From the NCBI GenBank assembly GCA_028695145.1, contig JAQVJP010000010.1, forward strand, positions 1 through 40,031: a stretch of 40,031 bases of DNA, read 5' to 3'. Under the pieces are notes generated by a model. That model searched no databases. It had not been told where the DNA came from and saw nothing but the letters and a program-made list of their open reading frames with translations. Position numbers and translations under genes: made by a program. The stretch's first letter is position 1. The number at the start of each line of letters is the position of its first letter. The stretch comes from Eubacteriales bacterium (GTDB lineage: Bacteria > Bacillota > Clostridia > Saccharofermentanales > UBA5734). Shown here one piece after another: positions 17,566 through 25,083 of this stretch.

Positions 17566-18132
17566 ATGCAGGATTTATCTCTACATCTTCTGGATATTGT
17601 TCAGAATTCGTTGAAGGCAAAAGCTGACAGAATAGTGATAGAAATCAGTGCTGATACAGATATAAATATGTTGTACATCATGATCAAGGACAATGGACAC
17701 GGCATGTCGGCAGAAATGGTTAGACAGGTGACTGACCCTTTTGTTACGACGAGAACTACAAGGTCTGTTGGTTTAGGAATTCCGTTGCTGAAAGAACATT
17801 GTGAATTGACAGGTGGAAGACTGATTCTTGAGTCGGAACCTGATAAGGGTACGATTATTACGGCTTCGTTCGGGCTCTACAGTATAGACAGAATGCCGCT
17901 TGGAGATATCAGCGATACTGTAGCCGCGCTTGTCTTGTCAGCGCCTGCGGTAAATTATTTAATTAGGTTTCATTGCCAGGATAGAGATTTTGAACTTGAC
18001 TGGCAGGATATAAGGATCCAGCTTGAAGATGTCCCGCTTACAGAGCCGGCTGTTCTCGAGTGGATTCAGGGAAATGTGGCAGAACAACAACAGTATATAT
18101 TCGGAGGTGTCTTAAATGAAATCACTGGCTGA
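17566..18132 (+). CDS. GHKL ATPase domain protein, hydrogenase-cluster type
   Basis: 188 residues. The N box lies in LHLLDIVQNSLKAKA, G1 is DNGHGMS and G2 is in RSVGLGIPLLKE, with the GGRL segment that closes the histidine-kinase ATPase fold. No His phosphoacceptor or sensor domain precedes it. About 70 further residues form a C-terminal part I do not recognise. It differs from the RsbW-like protein at 14508. ATG 17566 gives the family-like start MQDLSLHLLD and lies 5 bases after GGTGG; ATG 17554 is possible. It overlaps the ferredoxin gene by 17 bases, so the two are translationally linked. The usual context is next to hydrogenase subunits; kinase activity is not shown. Confidence 0.82.
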   Translation: MQDLSLHLLDIVQNSLKAKADRIVIEISADTDINMLYIMIKDNGHGMSAEMVRQVTDPFVTTRTTRSVGLGIPLLKEHCELTGGRLILESEPDKGTIITASFGLYSIDRMPLGDISDTVAALVLSAPAVNYLIRFHCQDRDFELDWQDIRIQLEDVPLTEPAVLEWIQGNVAEQQQYIFGGVLNEITG

Positions 18133-18496
18133 ACTTGAAGCAATCAAACAGAAGGCAAAGGCTGATCTGGCCGCTCGTACTGATGGCGGACGCAAGGTGG
18201 TAGTAGGTATGGCTACATGCGGTATAGCCGCCGGTGCCCGTCCTGTTATGAATGCTATGGTAGAAGAACTGCGTACACGTAATATTAATGATATTGCTGT
18301 TACCATGACAGGCTGTATTGGTGTTTGTCGTCTTGAGCCGATTGTTGAAGTTATTGAAGAGAACGGTGACAAGGTTACATACGTCAAAATGGATCAGGCC
18401 AAGGCAAGACGCGTTGTAGTTGAACATCTTATTAATGGTCAGGTTTGTCAGGATTTGACTATAGGGGCTGTTGAAGCAGAGGCAAAAAAGGGCTGA
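18116..18496 (+). CDS. thioredoxin-like [2Fe-2S] ferredoxin (HndB/NuoE-like)
   Basis: 126 residues. The family core reads VVVGMATCGIAAGARPVMNA, then TGCIGVCRLEP, with a fourth Cys in GQVCQD. These cysteines are consistent with one [2Fe-2S] cluster in a thioredoxin-like fold. Such proteins act as small electron-transfer subunits beside NuoF-like and hydrogenase subunits, for example HndB of NADP-reducing hydrogenases. Here no NuoF-like or catalytic hydrogenase gene follows. GGAGG lies 8 bases before the ATG. The preceding ATPase gene overlaps it. The partner is therefore probably the hydrogenase-like protein of this module or a protein encoded elsewhere. Confidence 0.88.
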   Translation: MKSLAELEAIKQKAKADLAARTDGGRKVVVGMATCGIAAGARPVMNAMVEELRTRNINDIAVTMTGCIGVCRLEPIVEVIEENGDKVTYVKMDQAKARRVVVEHLINGQVCQDLTIGAVEAEAKKG

Positions 18497-18524
18497 TATT
18501 AAGGGTTTGGCGCAATAGCAGCTA

Positions 18525-18552
18525 TTGCTTGACAACCTGTTTAGCTTATAAT
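18525..18552 (+). promoter_or_regulatory. promoter upstream of the membrane protein gene
   Basis: TTGCTT (18525-18530), 16 bases, TATAAT (18547-18552). A TTGACA at 18529 is too close to the -10 to pair with it. The leader from here holds the inverted repeat at 18575-18621. Confidence 0.6.
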
Positions 18553-18574
18553 AGTAACCTGAATATCAGGAGTA

Positions 18575-18621
18575 CAGGAGACTTAGGCGGATATGCTAAT
18601 AGTGTAACCGGAAGTCTCCTG
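18575..18621 (+). repeat. long inverted repeat in the leader of the membrane protein gene
   Basis: CAGGAGACTT (18575-18584) and its perfect complement AAGTCTCCTG (18612-18621) enclose 27 bases, in which CGG and CCG can add an inner pairing. It starts about 15 bases after the predicted transcription start. The 3' arm is followed by TTCAATTATT rather than a T-run, so it is not a standard terminator. It could be an RNA leader structure or a protein-binding dyad. Confidence 0.6.
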
Positions 18622-18650
18622 TTCAATTATTACATCAAGTTGAGGTCAGA

Positions 18651-19409
18651 ATGAATTTATTTGTTACGCTTGAGGCTTTGAAAATATATCGCATGAAGGC
18701 TGAGAAACTCGTGCAGATAATGTTTGTGGTACTTTTTATTGTCAATGCCGGCATCTGGTTTCTGCCTTTTGTTGATCGGGATTTCTCGGGATTTTTCGCT
18801 GCTGTTGATGAGATGGCCGCCGGACGTATGTCTGAGATTGTTTTAACTCGTGGGAATTGGCTTCTGCTTATTCTGACAGGCCTGGTGCAGCTTATTAACC
18901 TTATAGCTGTTTTCATTTATGCGGCTCAGTTCGCTTCTGAACGCATGCCGTCTGTAGAACGCTCGCTTGGACACATGTCGCTACATGCGGTACCCAGACT
19001 GCTTCTTATCGCGTTATTGTTGATTGTGCCGGCGATAATGTCAGTTATGCTGATGATGATTCCGCTTTTGGTTTTTGTGTTTATGATGTATTTTCTGCCG
19101 ATCAATCTGCTTCTACACAGACAGTCGATAGCTTATGCCATGCATAAGAGCTTCGAGCAGACAAAAGGTTTCAGGTTGCTGATATTTTTTCAGGTTTTTT
19201 TCCTGTCCCTTATTTTAACCTTCCCTGAGAGTATTATTATTGGCTTTATGCCTGATAATTTTATCGCAACTGTCATGATTCAATCATTTTTTGCTGTGTA
19301 TCTTGCCCTTTCGCAGGGAAGACTCATGGGAATATACTATCTGTATCTTGTTAAAAAAGACCCACTTGTGGTACCATCATTTCCGAATAATGAAGATAAG
19401 GGGAAATAA
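18651..19409 (+). CDS. multi-pass membrane protein of unknown function
   Basis: 252 residues with about five or six hydrophobic segments, at roughly residues 20-40, 65-92, 112-150 (probably two), 172-192 and 200-222. A segment SIAYAMHKSFEQTKGFRLL resembles the linker seen in several families of small integral membrane proteins (YciC/DUF975-like), but I cannot place it in a family with confidence. No catalytic motif is seen. GAGG lies about 5 bases before the ATG. It has its own promoter and structured leader and is followed after 54 bases by malic enzyme. Confidence 0.7.
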   Translation: MNLFVTLEALKIYRMKAEKLVQIMFVVLFIVNAGIWFLPFVDRDFSGFFAAVDEMAAGRMSEIVLTRGNWLLLILTGLVQLINLIAVFIYAAQFASERMPSVERSLGHMSLHAVPRLLLIALLLIVPAIMSVMLMMIPLLVFVFMMYFLPINLLLHRQSIAYAMHKSFEQTKGFRLLIFFQVFFLSLILTFPESIIIGFMPDNFIATVMIQSFFAVYLALSQGRLMGIYYLYLVKKDPLVVPSFPNNEDKGK

Positions 19410-19463
19410 GCTGATGTCAGGCTTATGCCAGTAATCAGAACTGATCCCCCGGGGAGGAACAAA

Positions 19464-20639
19464 ATGTCAGATTTTAAACAGGAAGCAATCAAAAAGCACA
19501 GCGAGTGGAAAGGCAAAATTGAAGTTGTCACCAGAGCTCCGGTTGCAAGTAGAGAAGATCTCTCAATCGCCTATACTCCAGGTGTAGCAGAACCATGTCT
19601 GGAGATTTCCAAAGATGTAGACAAATCATATGAATATACGCGTCGCTGGAATATGGTCGCGGTTGTGACCGATGGTACAGCGGTTCTTGGTCTTGGTGAT
19701 ATAGGACCTGAAGCAGGTATGCCGGTTATGGAAGGTAAATGCGTCCTATTCAAAGCCTTCGGTGATGTGGATGCGTTCCCTTTGTGCATCCGTTCGAAAG
19801 ATGTTGATGATATCGTTAATACTGTCAGACTTCTGGCGGGCAGCTTCGGTGGAGTTAATCTCGAGGACATATCGGCTCCTCGCTGTTTTGAGATCGAGAA
19901 GCGTCTAAAAGAGTGCTGTGATATTCCTATTTTCCATGATGATCAGCATGGTACAGCTGTTGTTACACTTGCCGGTATGATCAATGGTCTGCGAATTGTC
20001 GGTAAGGAATTAAAAGACTGTAGTGTTGTTGTCAACGGTGCCGGTGCCGCCGCTACAGCTATTGTAAAACTCCTGATGGCTACAGGTCTTACTGATGTTG
20101 TGCTCTGTGATCGTACAGGCGCCATCTATGAGGGACGTGATAATTTAAATGAGGCAAAAGAGGAGCTTGCTCAGCTTACTAATCGCAAGATGAAAAAGGG
20201 CTCTCTGTCTGATGTTATCAAGGATGCCGATGTTTTTATTGGAGTTTCTGCACCTGGTTCGCTCACACAGGATATGATTCGTACTATGAGCAAGAACCCG
20301 GTGATTTTTGCCTGCGCCAATCCGGTGCCGGAGATTATGCCTGACCTGGCAGCTGAAGCTGGTGCGGCAGTTATCGCCACAGGTCGATCTGATTTTGCCA
20401 ATCAGATCAATAATGTATTAGCTTTTCCCGGTATTTTCCGTGGCGCGCTTGATGTTAGAGCAAGTGATATCAATGATGAGATGAAACTGGCAGCTGCCTA
20501 CGCGATTGCCGACCTTGTTTCTGAAGATGAGCGCAAACCTGATTATATTATACCTTCCGCTTTTGATAAGCGTGTCGGACCTGCGGTTGCGGCAGCTGTT
20601 GCCAAAGCGGCAAGAGATAGTGGTGTAGCTCGTATCTGA
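19464..20639 (+). CDS. NAD(P)-dependent malic enzyme
   Basis: Oxidative decarboxylation of malate to pyruvate. Residues 1 to about 160 form the malic N-terminal domain with AYTPGVAEPC, VTDGTAVLGLGDIGP and AMPVMEGK-like GMPVMEGKC, plus FHDDQHGTA. The NAD(P)-binding domain carries VVVNGAGAAATAI and later FACANPVPEI and RSDFANQINN. Length is 391 residues, the short bacterial form without a phosphotransacetylase tail. ATG 19464 follows GGGGAGG by 6-7 bases; a longer upstream frame starts before this site. Cofactor preference cannot be told. A strong terminator follows. Confidence 0.95.
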   Translation: MSDFKQEAIKKHSEWKGKIEVVTRAPVASREDLSIAYTPGVAEPCLEISKDVDKSYEYTRRWNMVAVVTDGTAVLGLGDIGPEAGMPVMEGKCVLFKAFGDVDAFPLCIRSKDVDDIVNTVRLLAGSFGGVNLEDISAPRCFEIEKRLKECCDIPIFHDDQHGTAVVTLAGMINGLRIVGKELKDCSVVVNGAGAAATAIVKLLMATGLTDVVLCDRTGAIYEGRDNLNEAKEELAQLTNRKMKKGSLSDVIKDADVFIGVSAPGSLTQDMIRTMSKNPVIFACANPVPEIMPDLAAEAGAAVIATGRSDFANQINNVLAFPGIFRGALDVRASDINDEMKLAAAYAIADLVSEDERKPDYIIPSAFDKRVGPAVAAAVAKAARDSGVARI

Positions 20640-20661
20640 ACCCTGCAGCAATTTTTTTTGG

Positions 20662-20701
20662 TGGAACCGGGCTGAGGATTCAGTCTGGTTCCATTTCTTT
20701 T
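20662..20701 (+). terminator. terminator of the malic enzyme gene
   Basis: 14-base stem TGGAACCGGGCTGA / TCAGTCTGGTTCCA (20662-20693, two G-U pairs), a 4-base loop and a T-rich tail. The tail overlaps the -35 box of the next promoter. Confidence 0.9.
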
Positions 20702-20728
20702 GCCAGAGGGCGGGGAATTATGTATAAT
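20700..20728 (+). promoter_or_regulatory. promoter of the Lrp-aminotransferase-prfB unit
   Basis: TTGCCA (20700-20705), 17 bases, TATAAT (20723-20728), placed immediately after the malic enzyme terminator. The leader is about 20 bases. Confidence 0.75.
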
Positions 20729-20756
20729 TACAGCGATAACAGGAGGTGAATGATTC

Positions 20757-21248
20757 ATGATTGGTAAGAGAGAAGAAATACTGCATTTACTTGAACAGAA
20801 CGCCAGATTGTCAGTTGAAGAAATTTCCGTAATGACTGGTCAACCTGAGGAAGAAGTAAGAGCAACTATTCAAGAACTTGAAGATATGAATATAATTCTC
20901 GGCTATGGTGCGCTCGTGAACTGGGAGAAAACAACTTCCGCGCCTGTGACTGCCTTGATAGAGGTGAATGTTACTCCGCAGCGCGATCGAGGATTCGATG
21001 AAATCGCGCGCAGAATCTATAGGTATCCTGAAGTGAAATCCTGTTATCTGATGTCCGGCGGTTATGACCTGATGGTTATTCTTGAAGATACCAGCTTGAA
21101 GGATGTGGCCATGTTTGTTTCGGAGAAAATAGCTCCTCTTGAGTCTGTGATTTCCACCAGGACACATTTTGTTTTACGTAAATACAAAATGAATGGTACC
21201 GAATTTATCAAACAGGACGAGGATGACCGGGAGGCCATTATATTATGA
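20757..21248 (+). CDS. Lrp/AsnC family transcriptional regulator
   Basis: 163 residues. The N-terminal winged helix-turn-helix (about residues 1-60, LLEQNARLSVEEISVMTGQPEEEV) binds DNA. The C-terminal RAM/AsnC domain contains VTPQRDRGFDEIARRIYRYPEV, CYLMSGGYDLMVILED and the dimer-closing strand around VISTRTHFVLRKYK. The ATG is 10 bases after AGGAGG. Its last codons overlap the aminotransferase start (ATGA), so the two are co-translated; control of amino-acid metabolism, probably including this operon, is the natural inference. The effector amino acid is unknown. Confidence 0.93.
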   Translation: MIGKREEILHLLEQNARLSVEEISVMTGQPEEEVRATIQELEDMNIILGYGALVNWEKTTSAPVTALIEVNVTPQRDRGFDEIARRIYRYPEVKSCYLMSGGYDLMVILEDTSLKDVAMFVSEKIAPLESVISTRTHFVLRKYKMNGTEFIKQDEDDREAIIL

Positions 21249-22471
21249 TCGGCATAGATAAAAAACTTGATTCTGACGGCTGTGATTTATCGAATCTGGA
21301 TAGCTTCCTATCTGATCGTGTTCAGTCAGTTCCGCCCTCAGGAATTAGACGTTTTTTTGATCTTGCGAATGAGATGAAAGGTCAGGTCATTTCGTTGTCG
21401 ATTGGCGAGCCTGATTTTGTTACTCCGTGGGCTGTGCGTGAAGCTGGTATATATTCACTCGAGCAGGGTCATACGCATTATTCACCTAATCAGGGATATA
21501 TAGAACTCAGACAGGCTGTCAGCCACTATCTGGCGGATAGACAGGGATTAAATTACGATCCGCAGAGCGAAATTGTGATATCAGTTGGTGGTAGTGAGGC
21601 TATTGATCTGGCTGTCAGGGCAGTCATCAATCAAGGTGATGAAGTTATTATTCCCGAGCCTTGTTTTGTAGCCTATAAGGCTTGCGTAAGTCTTGCCGGT
21701 GGTGTTCCGGTAACTATCGCCTGTAAACCTGAAAATGACTTCAAGCTGACTGCTGATCAGTTAGCGGCGGCCATTACTCCAAAAACCAAACTGCTGATGC
21801 TGGGATATCCGAATAACCCGACCGGTGCCGTAATGAGCAGGGATGAGCTGGAAAAACTCGTCCGGGTTATTGAGGATAAGCCGATTCTTGTTCTTTCAGA
21901 TGAATTATATGCTGAACTTACATATGAACCAGCAGTGCATCAGTCAATTATCACATTGCCTGGCATGCGAGAACGAAGCATTTTGATAGGTGGTTTTTCC
22001 AAGGCTTTTGCCATGACGGGCTGGCGTATAGGCTATGCCTGTGGACCACAGAAAATCATGGCTGCCATGAACAAAATACATCAGTACGCTATAATGTCAT
22101 CACCATCAACGGCTCAGGATGCAGCCCGTGTTGCCATACAAGATAGTGAGAAATATGTCGCGCCTATGCGCGAGGAATACAATCGCCGTCGTCGTTTAGT
22201 GGTAAATGCCTGTCGCGAGGCCGGACTTGAATGCTTCGAACCACTTGGCGCGTTCTACGCTTTTCCCGATATAAGATCAACCGGCTTGACCTCAAATCAG
22301 TTCTGCGAGAAATTTCTTCAGGAAGAAAAGGTCGCGATTGTTCCCGGAAATGCTTTTGGCGAGTGCGGGGAAGGGTTTGTCCGAATCAGTTATGCCGCTT
22401 CGATGGATAACATCCGGGAAGCAATGAAACGGCTTAAGAATTTTGTAAGCAGGAGTAAACAGAATGTTTGA
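21245..22471 (+). CDS. PLP-dependent class I/II aminotransferase
   Basis: Fold-type I aminotransferase, 408 residues. Recognisable are SIGEPDFVTP, YSPNQGYIELR, YPNNPTGAV, the phosphate-binding and Asp region VLSDELYAEL, and the Schiff-base lysine in GGFSKAFAMTGWRIGYA. The C-terminal Arg motif is in GFVRISYAAS. This subgroup transaminates aspartate, aromatic or branched substrates, and the specificity cannot be decided here. It overlaps the Lrp gene by 4 bases and prfB by 8 bases. GGAGG lies about 10 bases before the ATG. Confidence 0.92.
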   Translation: MIGIDKKLDSDGCDLSNLDSFLSDRVQSVPPSGIRRFFDLANEMKGQVISLSIGEPDFVTPWAVREAGIYSLEQGHTHYSPNQGYIELRQAVSHYLADRQGLNYDPQSEIVISVGGSEAIDLAVRAVINQGDEVIIPEPCFVAYKACVSLAGGVPVTIACKPENDFKLTADQLAAAITPKTKLLMLGYPNNPTGAVMSRDELEKLVRVIEDKPILVLSDELYAELTYEPAVHQSIITLPGMRERSILIGGFSKAFAMTGWRIGYACGPQKIMAAMNKIHQYAIMSSPSTAQDAARVAIQDSEKYVAPMREEYNRRRRLVVNACREAGLECFEPLGAFYAFPDIRSTGLTSNQFCEKFLQEEKVAIVPGNAFGECGEGFVRISYAASMDNIREAMKRLKNFVSRSKQNV

Positions 22472-23573
22472 ATTTGAAGAATACCGGCAAAAGCTCGAAA
22501 ATAATGTTCAAGCCTTGTCAACGCTCAAAGAAGCTCTGCATATAAGCAGAACTCTTGACGAAATAGCCGAACTTGAGGCAAGAGCCCAGGAACCAGGTTT
22601 TTGGGATGATGTCGAGCGTGCCCAGAAGATCCAGACAAAAGTTAAGCATCTGCAGAACAAGGTAGACAGATTTGCCCGACTTGAACGTGAGAATGAGGAT
22701 CTTGAGGTAATTTGTGAGCTTGGGATTGAGGCTGAAGATAACAGTCTGGTTGAGGAGTTAGCCGAGGGTTTGGAAAAATGGCAGACTGATTTCGAAAAAA
22801 TACGCCTGGAAACTTTGTTTACCGGTGAACATGACAACAGTAACGCTATTTTGACACTGCATGCCGGTGCCGGCGGGACTGAGGCTCAGGATTGGACAGA
22901 AATGCTCTACCGTATGTATACGCGTTGGGCAGAGGATCATGATTTCCAGATTAAACTTCTCGATATACTTGATGGTGATGAGGCTGGAATTAAGAGTGTT
23001 TCTTTTATGGTTATTGGTGACAATGCCTATGGATATATGAAATCAGAAATGGGTGTGCATAGACTGGTTAGAATCTCACCTTTTGATTCGTCCGGCCGAA
23101 GACATACATCCTTCGCTTCTTTGGAGGTAATGCCAGAACTTGATGATTCCATAAAGATAGACATCAGAAGTGAAGATCTGCGCGTAGATACTTACCGTTC
23201 GTCAGGCGCGGGTGGGCAGCATGTTAATAAAACAGAGTCAGCAATAAGGTTGACACATCTGCCAACCGGTGTTGTTGTCTCCTGCCAGACTGAACGTTCT
23301 CAGGTTCAAAACAGAGAAACGGCTATGAACATGCTAAAAGCTAAGCTTTTCGCTCTGGCCAGAGCCGCTCAGATGGATAAAATTGAAGATTTGAAGGGCA
23401 ACCAGATGGAAATCGCCTGGGGTAGCCAAATCAGATCATATGTATTTTGCCCTTATACCATGGTCAAGGATCATCGTACAGGTTATGAGCAGGGTGACGT
23501 AGACGCAGTAATGGATGGAGATCTTGACGGTTTCATTAATGCTTATCTTTCGGGAATGAAAAACGAAAAATAA
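22464..23573 (+). CDS. prfB: peptide chain release factor 2, single uninterrupted frame
   Basis: RF2 ends translation at UGA and UAA. The anticodon-like SPF tripeptide is in RISPFDSSG, and the peptidyl-tRNA hydrolysis motif GGQ is at residues 250-252 within SSGAGGQHVNKTES. Length is 369 residues, full size. Most bacteria need a programmed +1 frameshift at an early UGA near codon 25; here the whole protein, including the region around ALSTLKEALHISRTLDE, is encoded without a stop or shift. It overlaps the aminotransferase gene by 8 bases. Confidence 0.97.
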   Translation: MFEFEEYRQKLENNVQALSTLKEALHISRTLDEIAELEARAQEPGFWDDVERAQKIQTKVKHLQNKVDRFARLERENEDLEVICELGIEAEDNSLVEELAEGLEKWQTDFEKIRLETLFTGEHDNSNAILTLHAGAGGTEAQDWTEMLYRMYTRWAEDHDFQIKLLDILDGDEAGIKSVSFMVIGDNAYGYMKSEMGVHRLVRISPFDSSGRRHTSFASLEVMPELDDSIKIDIRSEDLRVDTYRSSGAGGQHVNKTESAIRLTHLPTGVVVSCQTERSQVQNRETAMNMLKAKLFALARAAQMDKIEDLKGNQMEIAWGSQIRSYVFCPYTMVKDHRTGYEQGDVDAVMDGDLDGFINAYLSGMKNEK

Positions 23574-23594
23574 GCTGTATTTAAGGTGTTTGTA

Positions 23595-24431
23595 ATGAGT
23601 AATAAACAAGACCCACAAGCTTCTGAGGATATAAAATTACTAAATCAAGGTATTCCGGGCCAGCAGCATTATTTGCTGCTGGCCTGTCATGTTCTCTGGC
23701 GCGAGTTCTCACAGGTGGCCGCAAAATCACGGCATGAGCTTTTTCCGGTGTTTTTGCGGCAAGGTCTGCATAATGAACCGGATACATTACGCAAACAATT
23801 GCAGGAACAGATAGATATCGCTGATAAACTGGCGGAGAAAAACGCTGAGGATCCCGGACAACAATTATATTATGACGCGATTTTGTTGGGTTATGGTTTG
23901 TGCAGCAACGGGATTGCAGGTCTTACCAGTAAATATCATAGAATTGTTGTGCCGAGAGCTCATGATTGTATTACGATTTTTCTTGGCGATAAGAATAAAT
24001 ACAGGGATTATTTCGATAAACATCCGGGAGTGTACTGGTATTGTGGCGGTTGGCTGGCAACAGGAAATATGCCAGGACGTGAGCGTGCTGAATTCCTTAA
24101 AAAATATTATATAAATAAGTATGAAGATGAGGAGACAGCTGAATTTTTGCTTGAGGAAGAGAAAAATTGGATGGATAAGTATCAGGAGGCTTGTTTTATT
24201 GAGCAGGAAGACTTGGAAATAACGCAGCAAGAACATGATGACTGGCGTCATTTAAGTCGTGATTGTGCCAATTACTGCGGCTGGAAATTTACAGAAACAG
24301 CTGGCAGTTTGAGGTTGGTAAGTAATCTTGTAGATGGTATCTGGCCAGAGGAAGATTTCCTTGTAATAGAGCCCGGGCAGATTATTGAACCGTCATATGA
24401 TGCAGGAATTGTACAATGTAAGCCTGATTGA
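23595..24431 (+). CDS. DUF1638 domain protein
   Basis: 278 residues with the pattern of DUF1638: LLACHVLWREF near the start, LGYGLCSNGIAGL, PRAHDCITIFLG, and a Cys-containing segment in DCANYC near the C-terminus. The family occurs in methanogens and anaerobic Clostridia, often near corrinoid-dependent methyl transfer, but its reaction is not established, and no such genes are nearby. ATG 23595 follows AAGGTG by 6 bases; an in-frame GTG at 23586 lies inside that site. It begins 21 bases after prfB and may be the last gene of that operon. Confidence 0.75.
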   Translation: MSNKQDPQASEDIKLLNQGIPGQQHYLLLACHVLWREFSQVAAKSRHELFPVFLRQGLHNEPDTLRKQLQEQIDIADKLAEKNAEDPGQQLYYDAILLGYGLCSNGIAGLTSKYHRIVVPRAHDCITIFLGDKNKYRDYFDKHPGVYWYCGGWLATGNMPGRERAEFLKKYYINKYEDEETAEFLLEEEKNWMDKYQEACFIEQEDLEITQQEHDDWRHLSRDCANYCGWKFTETAGSLRLVSNLVDGIWPEEDFLVIEPGQIIEPSYDAGIVQCKPD

Positions 24432-24446
24432 CTATGCTCGAGACGC

Positions 24447-24474
24447 TTGATACTATTAATGTTGTTCGTAAATA
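24447..24474 (+). promoter_or_regulatory. possible promoter of the purine operon
   Basis: TTGATA (24447-24452), 16 bases, TAAATA (24469-24474), about 30 bases before purE. No purine riboswitch fits in the short leader. A sequence resembling one PurBox half-site overlaps on the minus strand, but it is a poor match. Confidence 0.4.
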
Positions 24475-24505
24475 AAAATAATTATGCTTAAATGGGAGAG
24501 AATTT

Positions 24506-25009
24506 ATGTCTAAACGTGTATTGGTCGTTATGGGAAGTGATTCGGATTTCCCGGTGATGGAGTCCTGCTTCAGGATGCTGCAGGATCTTGGCCTGTCTTA
24601 TGAAGCACAGGTTTGCTCCGCACACAGAACACCGGACGCAGCAGCCGAACTGGCCAAAACCGCCAGAGATAATGGGTTCGGCGTAGTTATCGCTGCTGCC
24701 GGTCTGGCTGCTCATCTGCCAGGTGTTCTGGCTGCCTATACAATTTTACCGGTAATAGGTGTACCAATTCGTGGAGGTGCTCTTAACGGGCAGGACGCAC
24801 TCTATGCCATTGTACAAATGCCTGCAGGTATTCCAGTGGCAACTGTTGCGATTGATGGTGCTGCTAACGCGGCAGTTCTTGCGGCTCAGATTTTGGCCGG
24901 CGCAGATGAAGAATTAGCAGAAAGACTGACAAAATATAAAGAAAATCTTGCTGCTGCGGTTGCTGCCAGAAATGAAAGACTGCAGGACAAACTGAAGGAA
25001 CTGCGCTGA
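24506..25009 (+). CDS. purE: N5-carboxyaminoimidazole ribonucleotide mutase
   Basis: Class I PurE rearranges N5-CAIR to CAIR in purine synthesis. The signature MGSDSDFPVM near the N-terminus, CSAHRTPD and GVPIRGGALNGQDALYAIVQMP region are all visible. Length is 167 residues, typical. The start follows GGGAGAG. It is first in the pur cluster with purF 74 bases downstream. A purK gene, normally needed with class I PurE, is not in the window. Confidence 0.96.
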   Translation: MSKRVLVVMGSDSDFPVMESCFRMLQDLGLSYEAQVCSAHRTPDAAAELAKTARDNGFGVVIAAAGLAAHLPGVLAAYTILPVIGVPIRGGALNGQDALYAIVQMPAGIPVATVAIDGAANAAVLAAQILAGADEELAERLTKYKENLAAAVAARNERLQDKLKELR

Positions 25010-25083
25010 TAACATATATTTGCTAAATCAGGTATATAATATCAGTCAGAAATAAAAATATATAAGTAAAGAAGGAGATCATT

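Noticed and set aside
24455-24480. Possible PurBox half-site (TTTACGAACAAC on the minus strand) overlapping the pur promoter
   Set aside because: A single imperfect copy; PurR sites come in pairs and the regulator is mainly known from Bacilli, with no purR seen here.
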